Positions 5,702 to 10,837 of a stretch of 10,837 bases of DNA are shown piece by piece. Under the pieces are notes generated by a model, which made no database searches, was not told the origin of the DNA, and saw only the letters and a list, made by a program, of their open reading frames with translations. How positions within the stretch are numbered: position 1 is the stretch's first letter; each line of letters starts with the position of its first letter. Origin of the DNA: an uncultured Acetatifactor sp. (GTDB lineage: Bacteria; Bacillota; Clostridia; Lachnospirales; Lachnospiraceae); contig CAJUJU010000029.1 in assembly GCA_910586835.1 (NCBI GenBank), positions 33,147 through 43,983 of the forward strand. Direction: 5' to 3'. The translations under genes and the position numbers were made by a program.

Positions 5702-6585
5702 TCCGGGATACGGTCTGCTTTTCGTATCCTTTTTAAAAAATGTTCGGGGCTTTGGAAGCCCTTGCTCAAAAATGTCCAGAGATCCTTCATCTTATAAAGG
5801 GTGTTGGTGTCTCCGGACATTATTTTTATATAACCTTCCAGAAGTTCATCATGGAAGGCCCGCAGTGTGGATACGGAGGAATCCCCAGTGAGGAGTCCCG
5901 GGTTCTGCAGAATGCCCCGTCCGATCATGACGGTATCCGTATCCGGCTGCAGGGAGAGCAGCCAGCCCAGGGAGCCATACCCGGCGGAGGTATGGTCGGT
6001 ATCCGTCAGATCCCCGTTATAACAGAGGGGAACGGAAAGGGAACGGGCGGCGGCCTGGAAGGCCTCCGGGTGCACCTGTCCGCCGTAGCCCTCCCGCTGC
6101 AGTCTGGGGTGGAGGATCAGCTCTTCCAGGGGATATTTTGCAAACAGCTCAAGCAGTCTGTCCCACTCGGAGACGGCTTCCAGCCCGATTCTTGTCTTGA
6201 CGGAGATTTTGACGGGGCTTTTTTCAAAAATGGTATCCAGAAACCGTTCCAGCTCGTCGGGGACGCTTAAAAAACCGGAGCCCCGCTTTCTGGCTACGAC
6301 GGTGCCGGAGGGACAGCCCAGATTCAGATTGACGGTGTCGTATCCGAAGGAGGCCAGGGTATTTGCAATGTCTAAAAAATCTTCCGCACGGTTGGTGAGA
6401 ATCTGGGGCACGGTGTTCCTGCCCTGGTTGTGTTCCGGCAGGATATCGTTCCGCTCCCGGCTGCTCAGACGGCGGTTTGCGATAAAGGGTGTAAAATATT
6501 TTTCCACGCCGCCGTAATATTTGTGATAGGCCCGTCTGAAGTTGTATGTGGTGATGCCTTCCATGGGAGCAAGATAGTATTTCAT
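5641..6585 (-). CDS. tRNA-dihydrouridine synthase
   Basis: 314-residue flavoenzyme of the Dus family, which reduces specific uridines in the tRNA D-loop using FMN and NAD(P)H. The start MKYYLAPMEGIT is the classical FMN-binding opening of the TIM barrel. Catalytic C91 is in NLNLGCPSGTV. K130 is in SVKTRIG, and H159 with R161 is in LHPRLQREGYGG. YNGDL (189-193) and MIGRG (220-224) bind the flavin phosphate. The C-terminal helical tRNA-binding part runs from about 235. The frame extends 15 codons upstream, but GAGG lies 6 nt before the ATG at 6585 and the family begins here. The exact Dus subtype is not assigned. The 3' end overlaps the YjbR-family gene by 61 nt in the opposite orientation. Confidence 0.9.
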   Translation of the reverse strand: MKYYLAPMEGITTYNFRRAYHKYYGGVEKYFTPFIANRRLSSRERNDILPEHNQGRNTVPQILTNRAEDFLDIANTLASFGYDTVNLNLGCPSGTVVARKRGSGFLSVPDELERFLDTIFEKSPVKISVKTRIGLEAVSEWDRLLELFAKYPLEELILHPRLQREGYGGQVHPEAFQAAARSLSVPLCYNGDLTDTDHTSAGYGSLGWLLSLQPDTDTVMIGRGILQNPGLLTGDSSVSTLRAFHDELLEGYIKIMSGDTNTLYKMKDLWTFLSKGFQSPEHFLKRIRKADRIPDYCLAVDAFFRECPFPTIRS

Positions 6586-6665
6586 AACATCCTCAATTCT
6601 TTCTTCTAAAACATGTAACAGAAGTATCATGGCATGAATAAAGTATAGCCCAACGGCGTTCTTTT

Positions 6666-6674
6666 TGCTATAAT
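6666..6674 (+). promoter_or_regulatory. Extended -10 promoter of the zinc-ribbon/TPM operon
   Basis: TGCTATAAT (6666-6674) is an extended -10 element, 30 nt before the ATG at 6705. The hexamer at the expected -35 position (6646-6651, TAGCCC) is poor, consistent with reliance on the TGn extension. The 11-bp direct repeat AATAAAGTATA occurs at 6637-6647 and again at 6672-6682, flanking and overlapping the -10. The predicted start point is near 6681. Confidence 0.55.
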
Positions 6675-6690
6675 AAAGTATACTATTTTT
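6674..6690. promoter_or_regulatory. Candidate operator shared with the XRE gene (copy 1)
   Basis: The 17 bp from 6674 to 6690 (TAAAGTATACTATTTTT) match 15 of 17 positions at 9544-9560 in front of the XRE gene. The core is the palindrome GTATAC. This copy begins on the last base of the -10 and covers the expected transcription start, a position suited to repression. That the XRE protein binds it is inferred. Confidence 0.4.
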
Positions 6691-6704
6691 GAGGGGGATT
6701 TCAA

Positions 6705-8267
6705 ATGTACGAATGTCCGAACTGCGGGGGAAATCTCAAATTCAACATTTCTCTGCAGCAATTGTTCTGCGCTTACTGTGAGTCTGCCTTTGATCCTTAT
6801 TCCGTTTCGAAGGAAACGGATACGGTGGACGGAGACTGCTTTGAGACAAATGTATTCCGCTGCCCTCAGTGCGGGGGAGAGATGATCAGCAGTGACAACG
6901 ATGCCACGTCCTTTTGCAGCTACTGCGGTTCCGCCAATATTCTTTCAGAGCGGATTGGCAGGGAGAAGCGCCCGAAGCATATCATTCCCTTTCAGATCAC
7001 TAAGGATGGGTGTAAGAAGGCGTATGCCGCAAAGCTCAGAAAGGCATTTTTTGTGCCTAAGGAGCTGAAGGATCCGGCGTTTATCGACGGCTTCCGGGGG
7101 ATCTATATGCCCTATTGGAGCTACCGGATTTCCCAGCAGGGACAGGTGGCGCTCAGGGGAGAAAAGGAGAAGCGCAGCGGAGATTATGTCTATACGGATC
7201 ATTATGCGTTGACCGGTGATCTGGACGCCGGATATGAAGGGTATTCCTGTGACGCCTCCGCCGGGTTTTCCGACAATATCAGTGAGGCGCTGGGCCCCTA
7301 CGACATCAGAGATGTCAGAGAATTTACGCCCACCTTTTTGAGCGGGTTTTATGCGGAGACGGCGGATGTGGATCCGGAGGTATACAGAGAGGATGCGGAA
7401 GGGCTTGCGGCGGATGTGACGTTTGACAAAGTCAAGGATGATCCTGTTTTTCGTAAGCATGGCATTCAGGAGAGCGGCAGGAGACAAAAGGCGGCAGAGC
7501 TGTGTACCTGCTGCAAGGGGGAGGACAGCGCCATGTTTCCGGTGTGGTTTATGTCCTACCGCAACGGCGACCGGATTGCCTATGCTGCTGTGAACGGGCA
7601 GACGGGCAAGGTGGTGACGGATCTGCCTGTGGACGGGAGGCGTTTTTTCGGAAGTTCAATGGTTCTGGCTGTCCCGCTGTTTTTCCTGCTGAATCTGTTT
7701 CTGACCCTGCGTCCGTCGGCACTGCTGGCATGCAGCGCAGGACTGGCCGCGGCTGCGGCATTTCTCTATTACAGGGAGCTTGCGAAGATTCTTTCTCTGG
7801 AGACGGGCCAGGAGGATCGGGGACTTATGGCAAAAAATCCCGGCAGGTGGAAGCCGAAGAAGGAGAAACGGCCTTCTGCCAGAAGGAAAGGAACATTGAT
7901 TATGGTGCTGTGGTTTACCCTGGCAATCGTGGCGATACAGATAGTGGCAGCGGGGGGCGGAACGTTTCTCGTCTGGCTGACAGCCGTAATTGTCATGGCA
8001 GCGGTCTGTGTGGCAGGTCTGCGGAAGTACAGGAAGCTGGAGAAGTTAAACGGCGGACTGGGATTTCTGTATGCGGCGGGGGCGGTGCTGCTTGGATGTG
8101 TGACAGGGATGTGGAAGCCGGTCTCCGATCTGTGGTATTACGGTGCGGCACTGTTGATTCTGCTGACGGTGATTTTTATTCTGTGGGACATCATACGGAA
8201 TTATAACAGACTTGCCATGAGGAGACTGCCTCAGTTTGACAAAAAGGGAGGGGACGACAATGCGTAA
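6705..8267 (+). CDS. Double zinc-ribbon membrane protein (TFIIB-type zinc ribbon at N-terminus)
   Basis: 520-residue protein. Two zinc ribbons come first: C4-x2-C7/C22-x2-C25 and C53-x2-C56/C71-x2-C74. A soluble domain (about 92-310) follows, with motifs typical of this family: YMPYWSY (134-140), TPTFLSGFYAE (208-218) and MFPVWFMSYRNGDRIAYAAVNGQTGKV, the last read in two parts at 277-290 and 291-303. Residues about 317-356 and 397-497 then hold some six membrane helices, split by a basic loop (about 378-396). The zinc ribbons should be cytoplasmic. The biochemical role is unknown; such proteins recur beside TPM-domain genes. GAGGGGG (6691-6697) lies 7 nt before the ATG. The last 8 nt overlap the start of the TPM gene. 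Confidence 0.82.
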   Translation: MYECPNCGGNLKFNISLQQLFCAYCESAFDPYSVSKETDTVDGDCFETNVFRCPQCGGEMISSDNDATSFCSYCGSANILSERIGREKRPKHIIPFQITKDGCKKAYAAKLRKAFFVPKELKDPAFIDGFRGIYMPYWSYRISQQGQVALRGEKEKRSGDYVYTDHYALTGDLDAGYEGYSCDASAGFSDNISEALGPYDIRDVREFTPTFLSGFYAETADVDPEVYREDAEGLAADVTFDKVKDDPVFRKHGIQESGRRQKAAELCTCCKGEDSAMFPVWFMSYRNGDRIAYAAVNGQTGKVVTDLPVDGRRFFGSSMVLAVPLFFLLNLFLTLRPSALLACSAGLAAAAAFLYYRELAKILSLETGQEDRGLMAKNPGRWKPKKEKRPSARRKGTLIMVLWFTLAIVAIQIVAAGGGTFLVWLTAVIVMAAVCVAGLRKYRKLEKLNGGLGFLYAAGAVLLGCVTGMWKPVSDLWYYGAALLILLTVIFILWDIIRNYNRLAMRRLPQFDKKGGDDNA

Positions 8268-9126
8268 GAAATGGCGTAAAACGGCGGGACGTATCCTGAC
8301 ATGTCTGGTTTTGCTGTTTTCTGTTTCGGCGCTGGCGCTGGCGTTCTCCGGTGAGGCGGCTGCGCGGGATCAGGACAGGCGGCAGGATACGGACTACAGT
8401 CAGATAGGTGATCTGTCAGACGGCTGGAAGAACATGCTGGAATACACGAATCCGGAGACGGGATACAGGATTCTGCTGGAGGATGACGCGGGGCTTCTGA
8501 CCTCGGAGCAGGCTGCTTCCCTTGCGGAGAGGATGAAGCGGATCACGGCCTGGGGAAACGTGGCCTTCAAAAGCATCGACGAAAACCCCGGCACTACGAA
8601 AAGCTATATCGAAAGCTATTATCGGGAACAGTTCGGAAGAGAGAGCGGGACAATCTTTTTGATTGATATGGATCAGAGAAACATATGGCTGAAGAATGAC
8701 GGCAGGATCAGCAAGGTGATTACAAACAGTTATTCCGACACGATCACGGACAATGTGTATCGCAGTGCCTCCAGAGGAGATTACTATGGATGTGCCATGG
8801 AGGCCTATATCCAGATTGAGACGCTTCTTTCCGGCAACCGCATTGCCCAGCCCATGAAATATATCAGCAATGCGCTGCTGGCGTTGATCCTGGCACTGCT
8901 GATTAACTTTTTTATCATGAGATTCATGGGGCGCAGCAAAATGCCGAGCCAGAAGGAACGGCTGAGCAGAATGAGGTATCATTACAGCCTGACCAATACC
9001 CATGCCGAGTACATAAGGACATCCGAGCGCTACGATCCCGTAAGCTCCGACAGCGGAGGGAGCAGCGGCGGAGGCGGTGGCGGCGGGGGAGGAAGCTCAG
9101 GAAGCGGCGGCGGCCACAGCTTTTAA
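8260..9126 (+). CDS. TPM-domain membrane protein with glycine-rich tail
   Basis: 288 residues. A basic N-terminus and hydrophobic stretch (10-29) followed by ALA-like residues form a probable signal peptide. The TPM domain (Psb32/YgcG type) runs from about 69 to 192: YRILLEDDAGLLTSEQAASL opens it, and GTIFLIDMDQRNIWLKNDG (130-148) is the central strand region. A membrane helix spans about 203-222. A basic juxtamembrane segment and a tail of nearly pure Gly and Ser (266-285) ending GGHSF follow, as in many YgcG-like proteins. The domain should be outside the cell and the tail inside. Plant and bacterial TPM domains bind divalent metals; an acid phosphatase activity was reported for a plant member, but none is established here. 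The start is at 8260 with GGGAGGGG just upstream and an 8-nt overlap with the zinc-ribbon gene. Confidence 0.85.
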   Translation: MRKKWRKTAGRILTCLVLLFSVSALALAFSGEAAARDQDRRQDTDYSQIGDLSDGWKNMLEYTNPETGYRILLEDDAGLLTSEQAASLAERMKRITAWGNVAFKSIDENPGTTKSYIESYYREQFGRESGTIFLIDMDQRNIWLKNDGRISKVITNSYSDTITDNVYRSASRGDYYGCAMEAYIQIETLLSGNRIAQPMKYISNALLALILALLINFFIMRFMGRSKMPSQKERLSRMRYHYSLTNTHAEYIRTSERYDPVSSDSGGSSGGGGGGGGGSSGSGGGHSF

Positions 9127-9129
9127 AAG

Positions 9130-9178
9130 AAACGCCGCGCCCGTTGGAGTGTTTGCGGGCGCGGCGTTTTTATTTTTT
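9130..9178. terminator. Strong bidirectional intrinsic terminator
   Basis: A perfect 14-bp stem, AAACGCCGCGCCCG (9130-9143) with its complement at 9156-9169, has a 12-nt loop and is followed on the plus strand by a T-rich run (9167-9178). On the minus strand the bases beyond the stem (9129-9121) read TCTTTTAAAA, so it can also stop the XRE transcript, whose stop codon (9172-9170) touches the stem base. Confidence 0.93.
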
Positions 9179-9499
9179 CATCCAGAGCTTGATCGTCTTG
9201 ATCAGTTTTGTCTTTGCGGTGTCATCCAGCTTGGAGATAAGCTGCAGAAGTTCGTTGTCCAGGGCGGTCTTTTTGTATTCCGGCGCGATTCTGCCGATGA
9301 GGGAATCCAGGGAAATATTCATCAGACGGGCATAATAGATCAGCACGCGAAGGGACATTGCGGTCCGATTGTTCTCCACATTGCTGATGTAGCCGGGGGT
9401 GACGTTTAATGCCTTTGCTACCTCGGCCTGTGTCAGATTCATCTGGATGCGCAGCTCTTTTACCTGTGCGCCGAGGTTTTCAAATTGATCGTTGCTCAT
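9170..9499 (-). CDS. XRE-family helix-turn-helix transcriptional regulator
   Basis: 109-residue protein. Residues about 10-66 form a Cro/CI-type helix-turn-helix domain: VKELRIQMNLTQAEVAKALN, then VTPGYISNVENNRTAMSLRV containing the recognition helix. A short dimerisation or regulatory C-terminal part follows (about 70-109), helical and lysine-rich at the end (DTAKTKLIKTIKLWMKK). There is no enzymatic or sensor domain, so it is probably a small repressor. GGAGGAAA lies about 6 nt before the ATG at 9499. It is convergent with the TPM gene through the shared terminator. Its upstream region carries the site at 9544-9560 that also occurs at the zinc-ribbon/TPM promoter, which suggests that it regulates both itself and that operon. 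Confidence 0.9.
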   Translation of the reverse strand: MSNDQFENLGAQVKELRIQMNLTQAEVAKALNVTPGYISNVENNRTAMSLRVLIYYARLMNISLDSLIGRIAPEYKKTALDNELLQLISKLDDTAKTKLIKTIKLWMKK

Positions 9500-9543
9500 G
9501 ATGGTTTCCTCCGAATATTATGTTTTGTCAAGCAGTCATTACC

Positions 9544-9560
9544 TAAAGTATACAATATTT
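9544..9560. promoter_or_regulatory. Candidate operator over the XRE promoter (copy 2)
   Basis: TAAAGTATACAATATTT, 15/17 identical to 6674-6690. On the minus strand the same bases contain TATACT (9552-9547), the best -10 for the XRE gene, 48 nt from its ATG. The hexamer 17 nt further upstream is TATTCA, a weak -35. An operator overlapping the -10 would fit autorepression, but part of the similarity could simply reflect a shared -10. Confidence 0.4.
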
Positions 9561-9570
9561 CGTTCGCTTT

Positions 9571-9583
9571 GAATAGTCTATTC
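9571..9583. promoter_or_regulatory. 13-bp palindrome upstream of the XRE gene
   Basis: GAATAG-T-CTATTC is a perfect inverted repeat overlapping the expected -35 area of the XRE gene, and it lies between that gene and the divergent Rpn-type gene. Size and symmetry suit a dimeric HTH protein. No second copy was noticed in the window. Confidence 0.35.
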
Positions 9584-9639
9584 TTGTAAAAAATTTTTTA
9601 ATACAGTGTTTCCCTGTCGAAATAAGAGAGAAAAATTTC

Positions 9640-9668
9640 TTGCCTGTTCTCCGCAGATATGTTATCAT
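9640..9668 (+). promoter_or_regulatory. Sigma-A-type promoter of the Rpn-family gene
   Basis: TTGCCT (9640-9645) and TATCAT (9663-9668) are 17 nt apart, with a TGT extension (9660-9662) before the -10. The start would be near 9675, giving a 5' untranslated region of about 110 to 160 nt depending on the start codon. The rest of 9584-9771 is AT-rich with no other structure that I can support. Confidence 0.5.
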
Positions 9669-9835
9669 CCAATCAAAGCATATTCTTTTCTATATTCCTA
9701 TTTTATCTGTTCCAACATCAGTAAACTCAGAAAATCTATGCTTTCATACTCAATGATCAAACTGAAAAAGCAGGAGATTTTCAAGTGAAACCATCCCCGG
9801 AAGGATCTCCTGTGCGCAAAGGAGGAAAAGTCTGG

Positions 9836-10708
9836 ATGGGAATTGTATCATTAAAGTTTGACTTCAGCTTTAAGCAGCTGATGCTGAACGAGGCGGTGCG
9901 GAAGTACTTTATCAGCGATGTGCTGGGGATTCCGGTCAGTGAGATCCGTTCGGTGCGTCTGTCAAACCCGTTTTTGTGGAGAAGATATTTCCGGCAAAAG
10001 CAGGGGATTCTCGACGTAAAGGTGGAATTGAACGAGGACAGCATTGTTGATATCGAGCTGCAGATCAGGATGCTGGCTTACTGGGACAAGAGGAGTCTGT
10101 ACTATCTGGCAAAGATGTTTACAGAAGGCCTGCTGATTGGAGAGAAGTATCACAGACTGAAGAAGTGTATTTGTATCAATATTCTTGATTTTGATATGAA
10201 TGAATCGCCGGAATATCACCGGGTCTATCGGCTGAGGGATGAAAAAGGGGGCGAGTTTTCCGATCTGTTTGAGATACATGTAGTTGAGTTAAAGAAGCAT
10301 TTGACGGGAGTGGATCCCGTAAATGACTGGATTCGATTGTTCAATGCGAGGTCGGAGGCGGAACTGGATATGATAAAAACAACAAATCCCGGGATTCTGG
10401 AAGCGATCAGGGAGGTGAAAATCATGAGCCTGAGAAAAGATCTGAGGGCCTTGTATGAGGCGCATTTGAAAGAACGGCGGGACAGGTGTGCCAGGGAAGA
10501 CTTTGTCAGGGAAGAAGGAAAGGCAGAAGGAAAGGCAGAAGATATCCTGCAGCTCCTTGCCGGAAAGGGTGAAATACCCGATGAGCTTCCAGGGGTCATT
10601 CGCGGGCAGCATGATATGGATACTCTGACCGACTGGCTTTTAACGGCAGCCAGGGCAGAGAGTGTGGAAGATTTTGTGGAGCAGGCAGGAATCCGGAAAA
10701 AGAATTGA
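9836..10708 (+). CDS. Rpn-family (PDDEXK_2) recombination-promoting nuclease / putative transposase
   Basis: 290 residues from the ATG at 9836. The opening LKFDFSFKQLM (6-16) is typical of Rpn/PDDEXK_2 proteins. The PD-(D/E)XK core is intact: D60 in GILDVKVEL, then E74-L-Q76 in VDIELQIRM. AYWDKRSLYYLAKMF (81-95) and CICINILDFDM (111-121) follow as in the family. A charged helical region with the repeat EGKAEGKAED (227-236) precedes the C-terminal part. Homologues such as E. coli RpnA are Ca-dependent or Mg-dependent DNA endonucleases that promote RecA-independent recombination; no transposition ends are seen here. A GTG start at 9785 with AGGAG 8 nt upstream is possible and would add 17 residues. 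GGAGG (9821-9825) and the family start favour 9836. Confidence 0.83.
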   Translation: MGIVSLKFDFSFKQLMLNEAVRKYFISDVLGIPVSEIRSVRLSNPFLWRRYFRQKQGILDVKVELNEDSIVDIELQIRMLAYWDKRSLYYLAKMFTEGLLIGEKYHRLKKCICINILDFDMNESPEYHRVYRLRDEKGGEFSDLFEIHVVELKKHLTGVDPVNDWIRLFNARSEAELDMIKTTNPGILEAIREVKIMSLRKDLRALYEAHLKERRDRCAREDFVREEGKAEGKAEDILQLLAGKGEIPDELPGVIRGQHDMDTLTDWLLTAARAESVEDFVEQAGIRKKN

Positions 10709-10730
10709 TGAGTGTCTTTTTCCGCCTGCC
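10684..10730 (+). other. Long inverted repeat enclosing the stop codon of the Rpn-family gene
   Basis: GGCAGG (10684-10689) and CGGAAAAAG (10694-10702) pair with CTTTTTCCG (10716-10724) and CCTGCC (10725-10730). This makes a 15-bp stem with one 4-nt bulge and a 13-nt loop that contains the TGA (10706-10708). No T-run follows the stem. It could act as an RNA 3'-end barrier or be the border of a mobile gene; neither is proven. Confidence 0.5.
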
Positions 10731-10837
10731 CTGGAAGCTTCTGTTCAAATATAGCCGGAGACCTTGCCGCCGTGTTTTTTACTTAAATAAAAGTTTCCCA
10801 GTTTTTCGGACTATAGAAAATTGCTTATAATCCGGCA
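10731..10837 (+). other. Gene-free end of window
   Basis: No coding region is supported. The stretch includes a T-run (10774-10781 area) without a good hairpin before it. Near the end TATAAT (10826-10831) has only a poor hexamer at the -35 position. It may be the promoter of a gene beyond the window. Confidence 0.3.

Noticed and set aside
6945..7487. Minus-strand open frame inside the double zinc-ribbon gene
   Set aside because: It shows no family resemblance or ribosome site, while the plus frame shows paired CxxC motifs and membrane helices.
8236..8259. TPM protein starting at 8236
   Set aside because: The eight extra residues place a charged stretch before the signal peptide and lack a ribosome site; 8260 has GGGAGGGG upstream.
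9053..9123. GGC/GGA-rich run at the end of the TPM gene considered as a repeat expansion or assembly artefact
   Set aside because: Gly/Ser-rich tails ending in HSF-like residues are usual for YgcG-like TPM proteins, and the frame stays intact to the stop.
10513..10540. Short tandem repeat GAAGGAAAGGCA in the Rpn-family gene
   Set aside because: It encodes the EGKAEGKAE stretch commonly seen before the C-terminal part of these proteins; ordinary for the family.

Overview
The window looks like chromosomal sequence from an anaerobic, low-to-moderate-GC Gram-positive bacterium, most likely a Clostridia member of the Lachnospiraceae type. This is inferred from strong GGAGG-type ribosome binding sites, sigma-A-like promoters in AT-rich gaps, and the gene families present: a membrane SpoIIE-type phosphatase, a DUF1848 protein, split short-chain chromate transporters, a zinc-ribbon/TPM pair and an Rpn-type PD-(D/E)XK protein. 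No rRNA, tRNA, CRISPR array or classical insertion sequence is seen.

Layout. (1) 1-2333, plus: a six-helix membrane protein with a C-terminal PP2C/SpoIIE phosphatase domain, coupled through an ATGA overlap to a DUF1848 protein that has a radical-SAM-like cysteine cluster at its C-terminus. (2) 2343-3718, minus: two abutting ChrA half-proteins, with a good promoter at 3690-3718 and a leader of about 195 nt. The leader carries a nested set of inverted repeats and an intact 35-residue reading frame. (3) 3835-5701, plus: a DUF3221-like exported or membrane-anchored small protein, an unrecognised membrane-anchored protein, a small zinc-ribbon protein and a MmcQ/YjbR-family protein. (4) 5641-6585, minus: a tRNA-dihydrouridine synthase whose 3' end overlaps the YjbR gene by 61 nt. 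(5) 6705-9126, plus: a double-zinc-ribbon membrane protein overlapping by 8 nt a TPM-domain protein with a signal peptide and a glycine-rich tail, closed by a strong bidirectional terminator. (6) 9170-9499, minus: a small XRE regulator. (7) 9836-10708, plus: an Rpn/PDDEXK_2-type protein with its own promoter.

How the parts fit. The zinc-ribbon and TPM proteins look like one membrane-associated unit. Its promoter and the promoter of the neighbouring XRE gene share a 15/17-bp identical site, which suggests that the XRE protein controls both. The two Chr halves probably form one heteromeric anion transporter.

The least-explained part of the window is the 3503-3677 element in front of the chr genes. 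It could be a mobile palindromic repeat (MITE-like), a structured RNA, or a leader-peptide regulatory region; the sequence alone does not decide among these.
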